Below, one piece after another: positions 36,415 through 46,128 of a DNA stretch of 64,000 bases. Below the pieces are notes generated by a model. That model was not told the DNA's origin. It saw only the letters and a list, made by a program, of their open reading frames with translations, and did no database searches. The position numbers and the translations under genes are program-made. Source of the stretch: Bacteroidaceae bacterium. GTDB taxonomy: Bacteria > Bacteroidota > Bacteroidia > Bacteroidales > Bacteroidaceae. Where the stretch lies: the NCBI GenBank assembly GCA_024398475.1, contig JAKSJB010000002.1, positions 1-64,000 of the forward strand. Direction: 5' to 3'. Each line of letters begins with the position of its first letter. Position 1 is the stretch's first letter.

Positions 36415-37677
36415 GTGTCATATAAAGACTACACAAACTATCTGTTTTCACAAGTTCCAATGTTTCAAAACGTAGGAAAGGATGCCTACAAGGAAGGGCT
36501 TGAGAACACAAACATTTTGGATGAACATTTTGGACATCCACACAGGAAATTCCACACTATACACGTTGCAGGCACCAATGGCAAAGGGTCCTGCTCTCAT
36601 ACAATTGCATCGGTTTTGCAGGAAGCCGGATATAAGGTCGGGCTTTTTACATCCCCACATCTTGTTGATTTTCGCGAACGAATACGCATCAACGGCAAGA
36701 TGATTTCGGAAAAATACATCATGGATTTCATTGACGAAGAAAAAAAATTCTTCGAGCCATTGCACCCAACTTTTTTTGAGCTTACTACAGCAATGGCTTT
36801 TAAATGGTTTGCAGAACAAGGCATTGACGTTGCCGTAATTGAGGTTGGACTTGGTGGAAGATTAGATTGCACCAACATTATCAATCCAGACCTAAGCATC
36901 ATTACAAACATCAGTTTTGATCATACTTCACTTCTAGGAGACACACTTAGCAAGATAGCAAGTGAAAAAGCAGGAATCATCAAGTACAGGACTCCTGTGA
37001 TAATAGGAGAACGACACCATGAAACTCAAGGAGTGTTCATTGCTACAGCGTATTCACAAAAGAGTAAAATTATTTTTGCAGAAGATAAGTCTTTTGAAAC
37101 CGAAAAATACGAGTTCGAGCTACAAGGACTTTATCAGAAGAAAAATCTGAAGACGATTCTTACTGCTCTCTTTGAAATGAAAGATCATATACCTTATTAT
37201 AATAAAATTTCAGAAAGCGACATAAAGCATGGACTGCAAAAGGTGACTGAGAATACAGGATTGTCTGGTCGCTGGCAGACATTGAAAAAAAAGCCTCTCA
37301 CGATATGCGACACAGGTCATAATGTCGGCGGGTTTCAATTTTTATCTCAACAAATAGTGGAACAGCCCTGTAAACTGCGACGTATTGTTTTTGGGATGGT
37401 CAACGACAAGGATATAAATGGTGTATTGGCCCTATTGCCGAAGAATGCCATATATTACTTCACACAAGCAAGTGTACGCAGAGCCATGCCGGCTGAAGAA
37501 CTAAAGAAAGCAGCCCATAAGTACAGACTTTCCGGCAACTGTTTTCCCAATGTCAGGACGGCATATGTGCAGGCCCAAAAAGACGCAGATAAAGATGATT
37601 TCATCTTTGTTGGCGGAAGTAGCTTTATCGTTGCAGATCTACTTACTTTTCTTGGATTGCCAGATAGCAAACAATAG
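36415..37677 (+). CDS. folC: Folylpolyglutamate/dihydrofolate synthase
   Basis: This Mur-ligase-type enzyme adds glutamate to folates and, in bacteria, often also makes dihydrofolate from dihydropteroate. The P-loop GTNGKGSCSHT and the FTSPHLVDFRERIRING segment are diagnostic, as are LGGRLDCTN and the C-terminal GGSSFIVADLL. The start is a GTG (reading SYKDYTNYLFSQVPMF), chosen because the family begins with this YxxxxxYLxSQxPMF pattern; the next ATG would cut 15 residues. The length of 420 is normal. Together with folB 4 kb upstream it shows two folate steps in this run of genes. Confidence 0.93.
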   Translation: MSYKDYTNYLFSQVPMFQNVGKDAYKEGLENTNILDEHFGHPHRKFHTIHVAGTNGKGSCSHTIASVLQEAGYKVGLFTSPHLVDFRERIRINGKMISEKYIMDFIDEEKKFFEPLHPTFFELTTAMAFKWFAEQGIDVAVIEVGLGGRLDCTNIINPDLSIITNISFDHTSLLGDTLSKIASEKAGIIKYRTPVIIGERHHETQGVFIATAYSQKSKIIFAEDKSFETEKYEFELQGLYQKKNLKTILTALFEMKDHIPYYNKISESDIKHGLQKVTENTGLSGRWQTLKKKPLTICDTGHNVGGFQFLSQQIVEQPCKLRRIVFGMVNDKDINGVLALLPKNAIYYFTQASVRRAMPAEELKKAAHKYRLSGNCFPNVRTAYVQAQKDADKDDFIFVGGSSFIVADLLTFLGLPDSKQ

Positions 37678-37734
37678 ATAAATTCCATTTTTCTCATTAA
37701 AATTAAGAAAATATCAAATAAACGTGCAAAAATA

Positions 37735-37766
37735 TTTGCATGTATGCGAAAAATTCGTTTTATTTG
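37735..37766 (+). promoter_or_regulatory. Promoter for galM-galK
   Basis: TTTG at 37735-37738 and TTTATTTG at 37759-37766 are 20 bases apart. The -7 box misses one base of TAnnTTTG. The galM start lies 76 bases downstream. Confidence 0.5.
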
Positions 37767-37842
37767 CAATAGATTTTAATCACGCAAATACAAACAACCA
37801 ATCCATCTATACCGAAACGGATACCTAAAACTTTTACCAAAT

Positions 37843-38931
37843 ATGAACGAGATTCCAACAGAAACATTATCGGGCTTGAAGAGAGAAGACTTTATGATAG
37901 AGCTTCAAGGCAAGTCCGTTGATTTATTTTTTCTTCGAAATAGTGCTGGCAACGAGGTAGCAATAACCAATTATGCCGGTGCTATTGTTGCTATTATGGT
38001 ACCTGACCGTAATGGAAAATATGCAAATGTTATCCAAGGACACGATAGTATCAAAGCAAAGCTTAGTTCTCCTGAAATATTTCTCAGCACACTGATCGGA
38101 AGGTATGGCAACCGTATATGTCAAGGGAAATTTACGCTTGATGGCAAGGAATATACACTTGCCCAGAACGATGGTGAAAACTCTCTTCACGGAGGACCAA
38201 CAGGTTTCCATGCAAGGGTTTGGGATGCTGAACAGTTAGATACACAGACGCTTAAGCTAAATTATGTTGCTGAGGATATGGAAGAAGGGTTTCCTGGAAA
38301 ACTCAACGTGGAAGTCATATATACCTGGACAGATTGTAACGAACTGAAGATTGACTACAAGGCCACCACAGATAAAAAGACCATAGTAAATCTCACCAAT
38401 CATGGCTACTTTGCATTGGCGGGACTTGCTAACCCTACTCCTACTATTGAAGATACAATCTGTGAAATAAATGCAGACCATTATATTCCAGTAGATGAGA
38501 CTTGCATTCCACTCGGAACCATAGATTCCGTAGAAGGCACACCATTTGATTTTCGCAATCCAAAGGCGATCGGTAAGGATATTGATGCTCCCGGTAACGC
38601 TCAGATGAAGAACGGAGCAGGTTATGACCATTGCTACGTTCTTAATAAAAAGGAAGAAGGAGAACTTTCCTTTGCAGCAAGAATATATGAACCAAACAGC
38701 GGTCGAATGATGGAAGTCTACACAACAGAACCCGGCATGCAAATGTATACGAACAACTGGGGAGAAGGACATGAAGGCACACTCGGAGCAACATATCCCC
38801 GTCGTAGCGCAATCTGTTTTGAAGCCCAGCACTTCCCAGACAGCCCTAACCGTCCATATTTTCCGAGCACAGTACTTTGTCCCGGTGAAGTCTATACCCA
38901 AACAACCATATATAAATTCTGTGTAAGATAG
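37843..38931 (+). CDS. galM: Galactose mutarotase (aldose 1-epimerase)
   Basis: The enzyme interconverts alpha and beta anomers of galactose and other aldoses so that galactokinase receives its substrate. The 362-residue protein shows the family markers NSLHGGPTGFHARVW, the catalytic His in TNHGYFAL and the Glu in TTEPGMQMYTNNW. It has no signal peptide, so it is cytoplasmic, unlike the lipoprotein relative 2.5 kb downstream. galK follows after 54 bases and shares its direction. The pair ends at a strong terminator. Confidence 0.93.
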   Translation: MNEIPTETLSGLKREDFMIELQGKSVDLFFLRNSAGNEVAITNYAGAIVAIMVPDRNGKYANVIQGHDSIKAKLSSPEIFLSTLIGRYGNRICQGKFTLDGKEYTLAQNDGENSLHGGPTGFHARVWDAEQLDTQTLKLNYVAEDMEEGFPGKLNVEVIYTWTDCNELKIDYKATTDKKTIVNLTNHGYFALAGLANPTPTIEDTICEINADHYIPVDETCIPLGTIDSVEGTPFDFRNPKAIGKDIDAPGNAQMKNGAGYDHCYVLNKKEEGELSFAARIYEPNSGRMMEVYTTEPGMQMYTNNWGEGHEGTLGATYPRRSAICFEAQHFPDSPNRPYFPSTVLCPGEVYTQTTIYKFCVR

Positions 38932-38985
38932 CATTGATACTTTTTTATTAACAATCATTTATAAACCACTAAAACCTAATAGATT

Positions 38986-40146
38986 ATGAAACTTACAATC
39001 GACGATGTAAGAAGTCGCTTCATTAAGCACTTCAATGGAACTACAGGAACAGTTTACACAGCTCCTGGACGTATTAACTTGATTGGTGAGCACACTGACT
39101 ATAACGGAGGATTCGTATTTCCAGGAGCAGTTGAGCAAGGTATTATTGCTGAAATAAAGCCTAACGGTACGCGTATGATACGCGCATACAGCATTGACCT
39201 TAAGGATTATTATGAATTCTCACTAGATGATGACAAAGGTCCACGTGCCTCACATTTCCGCTATATTTTTGGAGTTGCTAAGGAAATGATAAAACTCGGA
39301 GTGAAAGTAGAAGGTTTTGACGCAGCATTTGCAGGTGATGTTCCTCAAGGTAGCGGTATGAGTTCAAGCGCCGCCCTCGAAAGTTGCTTTGCTTATGCCC
39401 TCAATGATTTATTCGGAGGGAACATTGACCTTATGACACTAGCCAAGGTTGGATTGAATACAGAACATGAATACCTCGGGATAAAATGCGGCATCATGGA
39501 CCAGTTCGCTTCCCTTCACGGGAAAAAGAACAATCTTATGAGACTTGACTGTCGCAGTGGAGAATTCCAATATTTCCCTTGGCTTGCAAAAGACTACAAA
39601 CTTGTTCTCGTTAACTCATGCGTCAAGCATACATTGGTAGGTAGTCCCTATAATGACCGCCGTAACAGTTGTGAAAATGTTGTTAATGCAATTAAGTCTT
39701 TTAAGCCAGAAGCAGAATCTCTTCGCGACTGCACAGAAGAAGACTTGGAAAATGTAGCAGACAAAGTTAGCGAAACAGACTTCAAACGTGCTAAGTTCGT
39801 TTTAGGAGAAATCAATCGAGTACTTGCTGTCAGTGATGCTCTTGAAAAAGAGGATTATGAGACCGTGGGAGAAAAAATGTATGAAACACATGACGGTCTT
39901 AGCAAGGACTACGAAGTTAGTTGTGAAGAACTAGATTTCCTTGTTGACATAGCACGGGATTGCGGTGTATCTGGTTCACGCATAATGGGCGGAGGATTTG
40001 GTGGATGTACAATCAACCTTGTTCAAAAAGATCTCTATCGCAACTTTATTGATAAAGTCAAGGAACAGTATAATGCTAAATTTAACACTGAATGCAAGAT
40101 TATTGACGTTGTAATCGGAGACGGAGCACGTAAACTTAGCGATTGA
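38986..40146 (+). CDS. galK: Galactokinase
   Basis: GalK phosphorylates alpha-galactose to galactose 1-phosphate, the first committed Leloir step. The 386-residue protein has the GHMP-kinase signature set: APGRINLIGEHTDYNGGFVF with the galactokinase-specific segment, the ATP loop PQGSGMSSSAALE, and GSRIMGGGFGGCTINL near the C-terminus. The gene follows galM directly. galT and galE are not in the window. A hairpin terminator stands 21 bases after the stop codon. Confidence 0.97.
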   Translation: MKLTIDDVRSRFIKHFNGTTGTVYTAPGRINLIGEHTDYNGGFVFPGAVEQGIIAEIKPNGTRMIRAYSIDLKDYYEFSLDDDKGPRASHFRYIFGVAKEMIKLGVKVEGFDAAFAGDVPQGSGMSSSAALESCFAYALNDLFGGNIDLMTLAKVGLNTEHEYLGIKCGIMDQFASLHGKKNNLMRLDCRSGEFQYFPWLAKDYKLVLVNSCVKHTLVGSPYNDRRNSCENVVNAIKSFKPEAESLRDCTEEDLENVADKVSETDFKRAKFVLGEINRVLAVSDALEKEDYETVGEKMYETHDGLSKDYEVSCEELDFLVDIARDCGVSGSRIMGGGFGGCTINLVQKDLYRNFIDKVKEQYNAKFNTECKIIDVVIGDGARKLSD

Positions 40147-40167
40147 TCTCTAAACAGGAACAGGACA

Positions 40168-40205
40168 AAAGACCTACAGTTATCTCTACTGCAGGTCTTT
40201 TTTTT
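40168..40205 (+). terminator. Terminator after galK
   Basis: AAAGACCTACAGT pairs with ACTGCAGGTCTTT (one A-C mismatch) across the seven-base loop TATCTCT, followed by a run of T residues. It separates the galactose pair from the arabinose set. Confidence 0.9.
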
Positions 40206-40301
40206 CGTTCATTAAGATAGCATTCAAGCTATAATATGAATATATGTTACCCAACGAGCATCTTTTTTAATTAAATTCTTTAATATGTCGATTTTTTTTA
40301 G

Positions 40302-40309
40302 TAAGTTTG
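40302..40309 (+). promoter_or_regulatory. -7 box for the arabinose set
   Basis: TAAGTTTG is an exact TAnnTTTG match 111 bases before the lipoprotein epimerase gene. The -33 region is poor (TTTA). The space between promoter and start could hold operator sites, but I saw no clear palindrome. Confidence 0.5.
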
Positions 40310-40419
40310 CACGGTTAATTGGGCATGAAATGTTTTCATTTTTAGCGAGACATATACACTCCCATGATTTAGGCATTCAAACAGAATCACAATATTCACT
40401 AAAAACAATCAAAAAAAAC

Positions 40420-41598
40420 ATGAAAACCTTCAAATCAATCCTTGTTGCTACTGCAACAGCAGCACTTATCAGTGCATGTGCTTCACAGTCAACAAACGAG
40501 AATGCAGAAGTTACAGCATCAGGTCTTAACCCACAGGATTTCGACACAACTTATGTTGATTCTCTTAAGGGCGAAAAGGAAGTTTCCCTCTACACCCTTA
40601 CAAACAAGAACGGCATGGAAGTATGTATTACCAACTTTGGTGGACGAATTGTCAGCATCATGGTTCCGGATAAAGACGGTAATCTTCAAGACGTAGTTCT
40701 TGGTTTCGACAAGGCTGCAGACTATTTTCCACAGAATAACGCATCTGATTTCGGTGCAGCTATCGGACGTTATGCTAACCGAATCAACCAAGGTCAGATT
40801 ACAGTAAATGACTCAACAATACAATTGCCACAGAACAATTTCGGACACTGTCTCCACGGAGGTCCTTCAGGATGGCAATACCAGGTATACGACTTGGTTG
40901 AGGTAAACGAAAGCGAACTTACTCTCAAAATGATAAGTCCTGACGGTGATAACAATTTCCCTGGAGAAGTTACTGCAACTGTAAAATATACGCTTGACGA
41001 TGAAAACGGTCTGTCTATCAACTACAGTGCAACTACAGACAAGGAAACTGTCATAAACATGACAAACCACTCATACTTCAACCTCAACGGTGATCCTTCT
41101 CAGAAGATTACGAACCACATACTCACAATCAATGCTGACGGCTACACTCCTGTTGACTCTACATATATGACAACCGGAGAAATTGCACTAGTAGAAGGTA
41201 CCCCTATGGATTTCCGTACAGGAAAGGAAGTCGGTGCAGACATTGACAACTTCGAGTTCGAGCAAATTAAGAACGGTAACGGATTCGATCACAACTGGGT
41301 ATTGAACACAAAGGGTGACACATCCACACCTGCAGTTACCGTTACATGTCCAACTACCGGAATCAAGCTTGAAGTATTCACTAACGAGCCTGGTATTCAA
41401 GTCTATTCAGGAAATTTCCTTGATGGAACTGTCACTGGCAAAAAGGGGATAACATATCAGCAACGCGTTGGTCTCTGCCTCGAATCCCAGAAATATCCGG
41501 ACTCACCAAACAAGCAATGGGCAGAATCAAATGCATGGCTCAAGCCTGGTGAAGAATATACTAGTTTCTGCAAATTTAAATTCTCCTTGGCAGAATAG
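40420..41598 (+). CDS. Aldose 1-epimerase lipoprotein
   Basis: I start at MKTFKSILVATATAALISAC, whose lipobox ISAC places the acylated Cys at residue 20. An upstream in-frame ATG would bury the signal peptide behind 45 residues. The mature 372-residue part is a mutarotase with GHCLHGGPSGWQYQVY, the catalytic His in TNHSYFNL and the Glu in TNEPGIQVYSG. It is exported and lipid-anchored, so it should equilibrate sugar anomers outside the cytoplasm before uptake. In Bacteroides a related epimerase gene (araM) heads the arabinose cluster, followed by a symporter as here. The preference for arabinose rather than galactose is inferred from order only. Confidence 0.88.
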   Translation: MKTFKSILVATATAALISACASQSTNENAEVTASGLNPQDFDTTYVDSLKGEKEVSLYTLTNKNGMEVCITNFGGRIVSIMVPDKDGNLQDVVLGFDKAADYFPQNNASDFGAAIGRYANRINQGQITVNDSTIQLPQNNFGHCLHGGPSGWQYQVYDLVEVNESELTLKMISPDGDNNFPGEVTATVKYTLDDENGLSINYSATTDKETVINMTNHSYFNLNGDPSQKITNHILTINADGYTPVDSTYMTTGEIALVEGTPMDFRTGKEVGADIDNFEFEQIKNGNGFDHNWVLNTKGDTSTPAVTVTCPTTGIKLEVFTNEPGIQVYSGNFLDGTVTGKKGITYQQRVGLCLESQKYPDSPNKQWAESNAWLKPGEEYTSFCKFKFSLAE

Positions 41599-41612
41599 AT
41601 TTAGGAAAAATG

Positions 41613-41659
41613 GCACAAGGACTCTATGTAGCACATTGCAAGTAGAGTCCTTTCGTGCG
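41613..41659 (+). terminator. Hairpin between epimerase and symporter genes
   Basis: AAGGACTCTA pairs with TAGAGTCCTT, extended outward by GCAC with GTGC around a small bulge. There is no long U-run, so it may be a partial terminator or an RNA-stabilising hairpin inside the operon, not a full stop. Confidence 0.6.
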
Positions 41660-41721
41660 AAAAGTAATAAAAAGACACGGAAACCATTAAACATTAAACA
41701 ATTAAATAATCAACAAATCAA

Positions 41722-43665
41722 ATGAACGTATTAGAAGCATTAAAAAACAACGGTTTTGAGACTATTGACTATGTTGTGGTTCTCATCTATGTTGTACTGC
41801 TCGTGGGTCTTGGTCTTTTCCTCTCACGTAGCAAAAAAGGCGAAGAGAAATCTTCAAACGACTACTTTCTCGCAGGTAACACATTAACATGGTGGGCTGT
41901 CGGTGCATCACTCATCGCTGCCAACATTTCAGCAGAACAATTTATCGGCATGTCCGGTTCTGCTTATGTATCCGGTATTGCAATGGCAGCATACGAACTT
42001 GAAGCTGCTCTCGCCCTTATCATCGTAGGTAAGTTTCTCTTACCATTGATGATTAAGAAGAACGTGTTTACTATTCCTCAGTTCCTTTCAGAACGCTACA
42101 ATTGGGGTGTAGGTCTCGCATTCTCTATTTTCTGGTTGTTCCTCTACGTATTTATCAACCTTACGTCTGTTGCATGGCTCGGTGCTCTTGCAATCAAGCA
42201 GATTCTCGGTCTCCCTACTGTAGCAGGCAGCATACTCGGAATGGATGTCGATATGACACTTCTCGTAATCATTCTGATTCTTTTCGTGATTGCTGGTGTC
42301 TATTCAATCTACGGAGGTCTTGCTTCTGTTGCATGGACAGACGTTATGCAGGTTACATTCCTCGTAGGTGGTGGTCTTATCACTGCATACTTCGCACTCG
42401 ACTTTATAGCAAGTCAACTCAACATCGATGGAGGAGCACTTGGAGCACTTGGCAAGATTTACAGTGAACTGGGAGAAATAGAAGCAGACAAGCACTTCAA
42501 CCTGGTTGTAAGCCGCAACACTGAAATAGCAAATATCACCGACGACCCTTACTTTGACATTCCTGGTATCGTCGTTATCGTTGGCGCACTTTGGCTTACA
42601 AACCTCGGTTACTGGGGATTCAACCAGTATATAATTCAAAAGGGTCTTGCTGCAAAGTCACTTGACGAAGCAAAGAAAGGTATGGTATTCGCAGGATTCC
42701 TCAAGATATTGATTCCTTTCATCGTTTGTATTCCAGGTGTTTGTGCATACTATATCGTAAACAAGCATCCTGAACTCTACGAACAGCTTCTCAGCGGTGG
42801 TGCTACAGGTATCGAACGTTCAGACGACGCATATCCATTCCTTATCCACCACTTCACTCCTACTGTAATCAAGGGTCTTGCATTTGCAGCACTCGCAGCA
42901 GCAGTTATTTCTTCACTTGCATCAATGTTCAACTCAACTTCTACAATATTCACGATGGATATCTACAAGAAGTTCCTGAATAAGGACGCAACAGACAAGA
43001 AACTCCTCACTATAGGTCGTATCACTTCACTTTCTGCTCTTGTAATTGCCCTCATTGCTGTATATCCTATCATGGGTGGTGCAGACCAGGCATTCCAGGT
43101 AATTCAGGAATATTCAGGTTTCGTATATCCTGGTATCGTTACAATCTTCGGTCTTGGACTTCTTTGGAAGCGTTCAAGTGGTACAGCAGCAGTAGTTGCA
43201 GCAATTGGCACATTCGTATTCTCAATTATCTTCAAGTTTGCATTGCCTGAGGTTCCATTCCTCATCCGTATGGGTTATGTATTCCTCTGTCTCGTTGTAC
43301 TCTTCATCAGTATTTCTATGTGCAGTAAGAAGACAAAGCCTGCAGAAGAACTCGCTGCAGACGTTGTAAAGAAGCAACTCAAGTGGTCAACTATCATGCT
43401 TGTACTCTCTGTTGCAACATTTGTTGCAGGTATTTTCATGATGTTCGACGAGAACTGTCGCAACTATGGTGCTGAGACAATATTCTTCCTCACTGTAATG
43501 TTCTTCGTTCTCTTCTGGTATCTCCGTTCAAATGCAAAGGACAAGGTAGAAGACGAAAAGTCTATCGGTGTGGATATTGCAATATTCAAGACCAATACCA
43601 CTTTCAACGTAGGTGCTATCGGCATAATCGTTATTCTTGCAATTCTCTACATTTGTCTCTGGTAA
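41722..43665 (+). CDS. Sodium/sugar symporter (SSS family)
   Basis: The 647-residue inner-membrane protein has about 14 hydrophobic helices and the SGLT-type signatures NISAEQFIGMSGSAYVSG near residue 72 and AAVISSLASMFNSTSTIFTMD in the core. It couples sugar uptake to sodium. It lies in the arabinose gene set at the position of araP in Bacteroides, so arabinose is the likely substrate; galactose or glucose cannot be excluded given galM and galK nearby. Hairpins stand on both sides of the gene and may set its expression apart from its neighbours. Confidence 0.88.
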   Translation: MNVLEALKNNGFETIDYVVVLIYVVLLVGLGLFLSRSKKGEEKSSNDYFLAGNTLTWWAVGASLIAANISAEQFIGMSGSAYVSGIAMAAYELEAALALIIVGKFLLPLMIKKNVFTIPQFLSERYNWGVGLAFSIFWLFLYVFINLTSVAWLGALAIKQILGLPTVAGSILGMDVDMTLLVIILILFVIAGVYSIYGGLASVAWTDVMQVTFLVGGGLITAYFALDFIASQLNIDGGALGALGKIYSELGEIEADKHFNLVVSRNTEIANITDDPYFDIPGIVVIVGALWLTNLGYWGFNQYIIQKGLAAKSLDEAKKGMVFAGFLKILIPFIVCIPGVCAYYIVNKHPELYEQLLSGGATGIERSDDAYPFLIHHFTPTVIKGLAFAALAAAVISSLASMFNSTSTIFTMDIYKKFLNKDATDKKLLTIGRITSLSALVIALIAVYPIMGGADQAFQVIQEYSGFVYPGIVTIFGLGLLWKRSSGTAAVVAAIGTFVFSIIFKFALPEVPFLIRMGYVFLCLVVLFISISMCSKKTKPAEELAADVVKKQLKWSTIMLVLSVATFVAGIFMMFDENCRNYGAETIFFLTVMFFVLFWYLRSNAKDKVEDEKSIGVDIAIFKTNTTFNVGAIGIIVILAILYICLW

Positions 43666-43678
43666 CAGAATGTATCTC

Positions 43679-43714
43679 AAGGGTTACGCCCATTTTAATA
43701 TGGACGTAACCCTT
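43679..43714 (+). terminator. Hairpin between symporter and araD
   Basis: AAGGGTTACGCCCAT pairs with ATGGACGTAACCCTT over 15 positions with one mismatch and a short TTTAAT loop. Only TTT follows, so leaky termination or protection of the upstream message is as likely as a full stop. Confidence 0.65.
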
Positions 43715-43768
43715 TACAACTAACATCAATTATCACTACCAAAAATTACTCAAGTTTAAACTAAAGCT

Positions 43769-44479
43769 ATGTTAGAAGAACTCAAGCAAAAAGTATTCAA
43801 GGCAAACCTCGACCTCGTAAAACAAGGTCTGGTTATTTTCACATGGGGAAATGTAAGCGGTATCGACCGTGAAAAAGGGCTCGTAGTCATCAAGCCTTCG
43901 GGAGTCAGCTACGATGAGATGAAAGCCGAAGACATGGTAGTAGTTGACCTTAATACGGGCAAGGTTGTTGAAGGCAATCTTAATCCTTCATCCGACACCC
44001 CAACACACCTCGTACTATATAAAGCATTCCCAAATATACAAGGAGTGGTTCATACACACTCGACTTACGCAACAGCCTTTGCTCAGGCAGGTCGCGACAT
44101 TCCTAATATCGGTACTACACATGCCGATTACTTCTACAAGGATATTCCATGTACTCGTGACATGAACGAGACAGAAGTAAAGGGACAATATGAATTGGAA
44201 ACCGGAAACGTCATTGTTGACGAAATACTAAATATAAGAAAAATCAATCCTGACCATACTCCAGCAGTGTTGGTCAAGAATCACGGTCCCTTCTCATGGG
44301 GAACCTCTCCTGACAATGCAGTTTACAATGCAAAAGTAATGGAACAATGTGCAAAGATGGCATTCGTTGCCTTCTCAGTAAATCCTGAGTTGACGATGAA
44401 TCCACTTCTTATAGAGAAGCACTACATGCGCAAACATGGACCTAATGCATACTATGGTCAAAAAGGTCAGAAACATTAA
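43769..44479 (+). CDS. araD: L-ribulose-5-phosphate 4-epimerase
   Basis: AraD converts L-ribulose 5-phosphate to D-xylulose 5-phosphate, linking arabinose to the pentose phosphate pathway. The 236-residue protein belongs to the class II aldolase family. The zinc ligands are His95 and His97 in VVHTHSTYA and His172 in [22 protein letters not shown] fits the epimerase subgroup. araA follows 108 bases later, with no terminator between. Confidence 0.95.
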   Translation: MLEELKQKVFKANLDLVKQGLVIFTWGNVSGIDREKGLVVIKPSGVSYDEMKAEDMVVVDLNTGKVVEGNLNPSSDTPTHLVLYKAFPNIQGVVHTHSTYATAFAQAGRDIPNIGTTHADYFYKDIPCTRDMNETEVKGQYELETGNVIVDEILNIRKINPDHTPAVLVKNHGPFSWGTSPDNAVYNAKVMEQCAKMAFVAFSVNPELTMNPLLIEKHYMRKHGPNAYYGQKGQKH

Positions 44480-44587
44480 TTTTTGATATAAGTCGTTTGA
44501 AGATTTAAAGTATTCCAAAATAGGCGTAATACTGTATCTGACGAATGTAAACAAATAGAATAATAATCAAATAAAATCTACAAAACA

Positions 44588-46126
44588 ATGAAAGCATTTG
44601 AAAATTTGGAATTATGGTGGGTAACTGGTGCACAGTTACTTTACGGAGGTGATGCAGTCATCGCAGTTGACGCACACTCAAAAGAAATGGTAGCAGGTCT
44701 TAATGACTCAGGAAATATTCCAGTCAAAGTAGTATATAAAGGAACAGCTAATTCTTCCAACGAAGTTGAAGATATCATGAAAGCTGCGAATAATGATGCG
44801 AAATGTGTTGGTATTATCACTTGGATGCACACATTCTCACCTGCAAAGATGTGGATAAAGGGACTTCAGGCACTTCAAAAGCCATTACTACACTTTCATA
44901 CTCAATACAACGCAGAAATTCCATGGGGAACAATTGACATGGACTTCATGAACCTAAACCAAAGTGCGCACGGAGATATCGAATTTGGTCATATTTGCAC
45001 ACGCATGCGCGTACCTAGAAAAGTAGTTGTTGGCTATTGGAAAAGCGAAGAAGCCCAAAAGAAGATTGCAGTATGGGCACGTGTTGCAGCAGGTGTTGCT
45101 GATGCAAAGAACGTACGTTGCCTTATGTTCGGTATGAACATGAACAATGTAGCAGTTACTGATGGTGACCGTGTAGAATTCGAGCAGCGTCTCGGCTACC
45201 ACGTTGACTACTATCCAGTATCATCACTCATGGACTATTTCAAGAAAGTTACAGATACTGAAGCAGATGAACTTGTTGAAGAATACAAGAAACTCTATAC
45301 AATCAAGATAGACGAATCAGGGGAAGAAGTGTATTGGGAAAAGGTTAAGAATTCTGCAAAGGCAGAAATTGCACTCCGCCGTGTACTCAAGGATGAAGGC
45401 GCAACTGCATTCACTACCAATTTTGACGACCTCGGTGATGCAGACATCGATGATCCTAACTTTGTTGGATTTGACCAAATTCCAGGACTTGCATCACAGC
45501 GTCTTATGGCAGAAGGTATCGGATTTGGTGCTGAAGGCGACTGGAAAACAGCCTGTCTCTATCGCACACTCTGGATTATGAACCAAGGACTTTCAAAGGG
45601 ATGTTCATTCCTTGAAGACTATACTCTCAACTTTGCTTCTGATTGCACTTCAAGTCTCCAAAGCCACATGCTCGAGATTTGTCCACTCATTGCAACCGAC
45701 AAGCCAAAACTTGAAGTTCATTTCCTTGGTATAGGTATCCGCAAGCAACAGACAGCACGTCTTGTATTCACATCAAAGACAGGTTATGGAATCAAAGCTA
45801 CAATCGTAGATCTCGGCAATAGATTCCGTCTCATAGCAAGCGAAGTAGAATGCATCGAACCAAAAGCAATGCCAAAACTCCCAGTAGCATCTGCACTTTG
45901 GGTACCACAGCCAACATTTGAAATCGGAGCAGGAGCATGGATTCTTGCAGGAGGTACACACCATAGTGCATTCTCTTACGACATCACAGCCGAATATTGG
46001 GAAGACTTTGCGGAAATCACAGGTATAGAGTTCATCAACATTGACAAGAACACCACTATCACCGGTTTCAAGAACCAGTTGCGTAACAACGAAGTATATT
46101 ACATGTTGAATAAGGCTTTGAAATAA
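44588..46126 (+). CDS. araA: L-arabinose isomerase
   Basis: AraA isomerises L-arabinose to L-ribulose using a divalent metal. The 512-residue length and the opening FENLELWWVTGAQLLYGGDA are characteristic, as are the segments GEGDWKTACLYR-like (AEGDWKTACLY here) and WILAGGTHHSAFSYDI near the end, which holds catalytic His residues. The stop codon is 2 bases before the araB start, so the two are translationally linked. The protein is cytoplasmic. Confidence 0.96.
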   Translation: MKAFENLELWWVTGAQLLYGGDAVIAVDAHSKEMVAGLNDSGNIPVKVVYKGTANSSNEVEDIMKAANNDAKCVGIITWMHTFSPAKMWIKGLQALQKPLLHFHTQYNAEIPWGTIDMDFMNLNQSAHGDIEFGHICTRMRVPRKVVVGYWKSEEAQKKIAVWARVAAGVADAKNVRCLMFGMNMNNVAVTDGDRVEFEQRLGYHVDYYPVSSLMDYFKKVTDTEADELVEEYKKLYTIKIDESGEEVYWEKVKNSAKAEIALRRVLKDEGATAFTTNFDDLGDADIDDPNFVGFDQIPGLASQRLMAEGIGFGAEGDWKTACLYRTLWIMNQGLSKGCSFLEDYTLNFASDCTSSLQSHMLEICPLIATDKPKLEVHFLGIGIRKQQTARLVFTSKTGYGIKATIVDLGNRFRLIASEVECIEPKAMPKLPVASALWVPQPTFEIGAGAWILAGGTHHSAFSYDITAEYWEDFAEITGIEFINIDKNTTITGFKNQLRNNEVYYMLNKALK

Positions 46127-46128
46127 AT

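Noticed and set aside
40223-40252. dif-like site (ATAATATGAATATATGTTAC)
   Set aside because: The right arm resembles the XerD side of dif, but the left arm is weak and the centre has seven bases instead of six. It is too poor to call, though worth including in a dif search.
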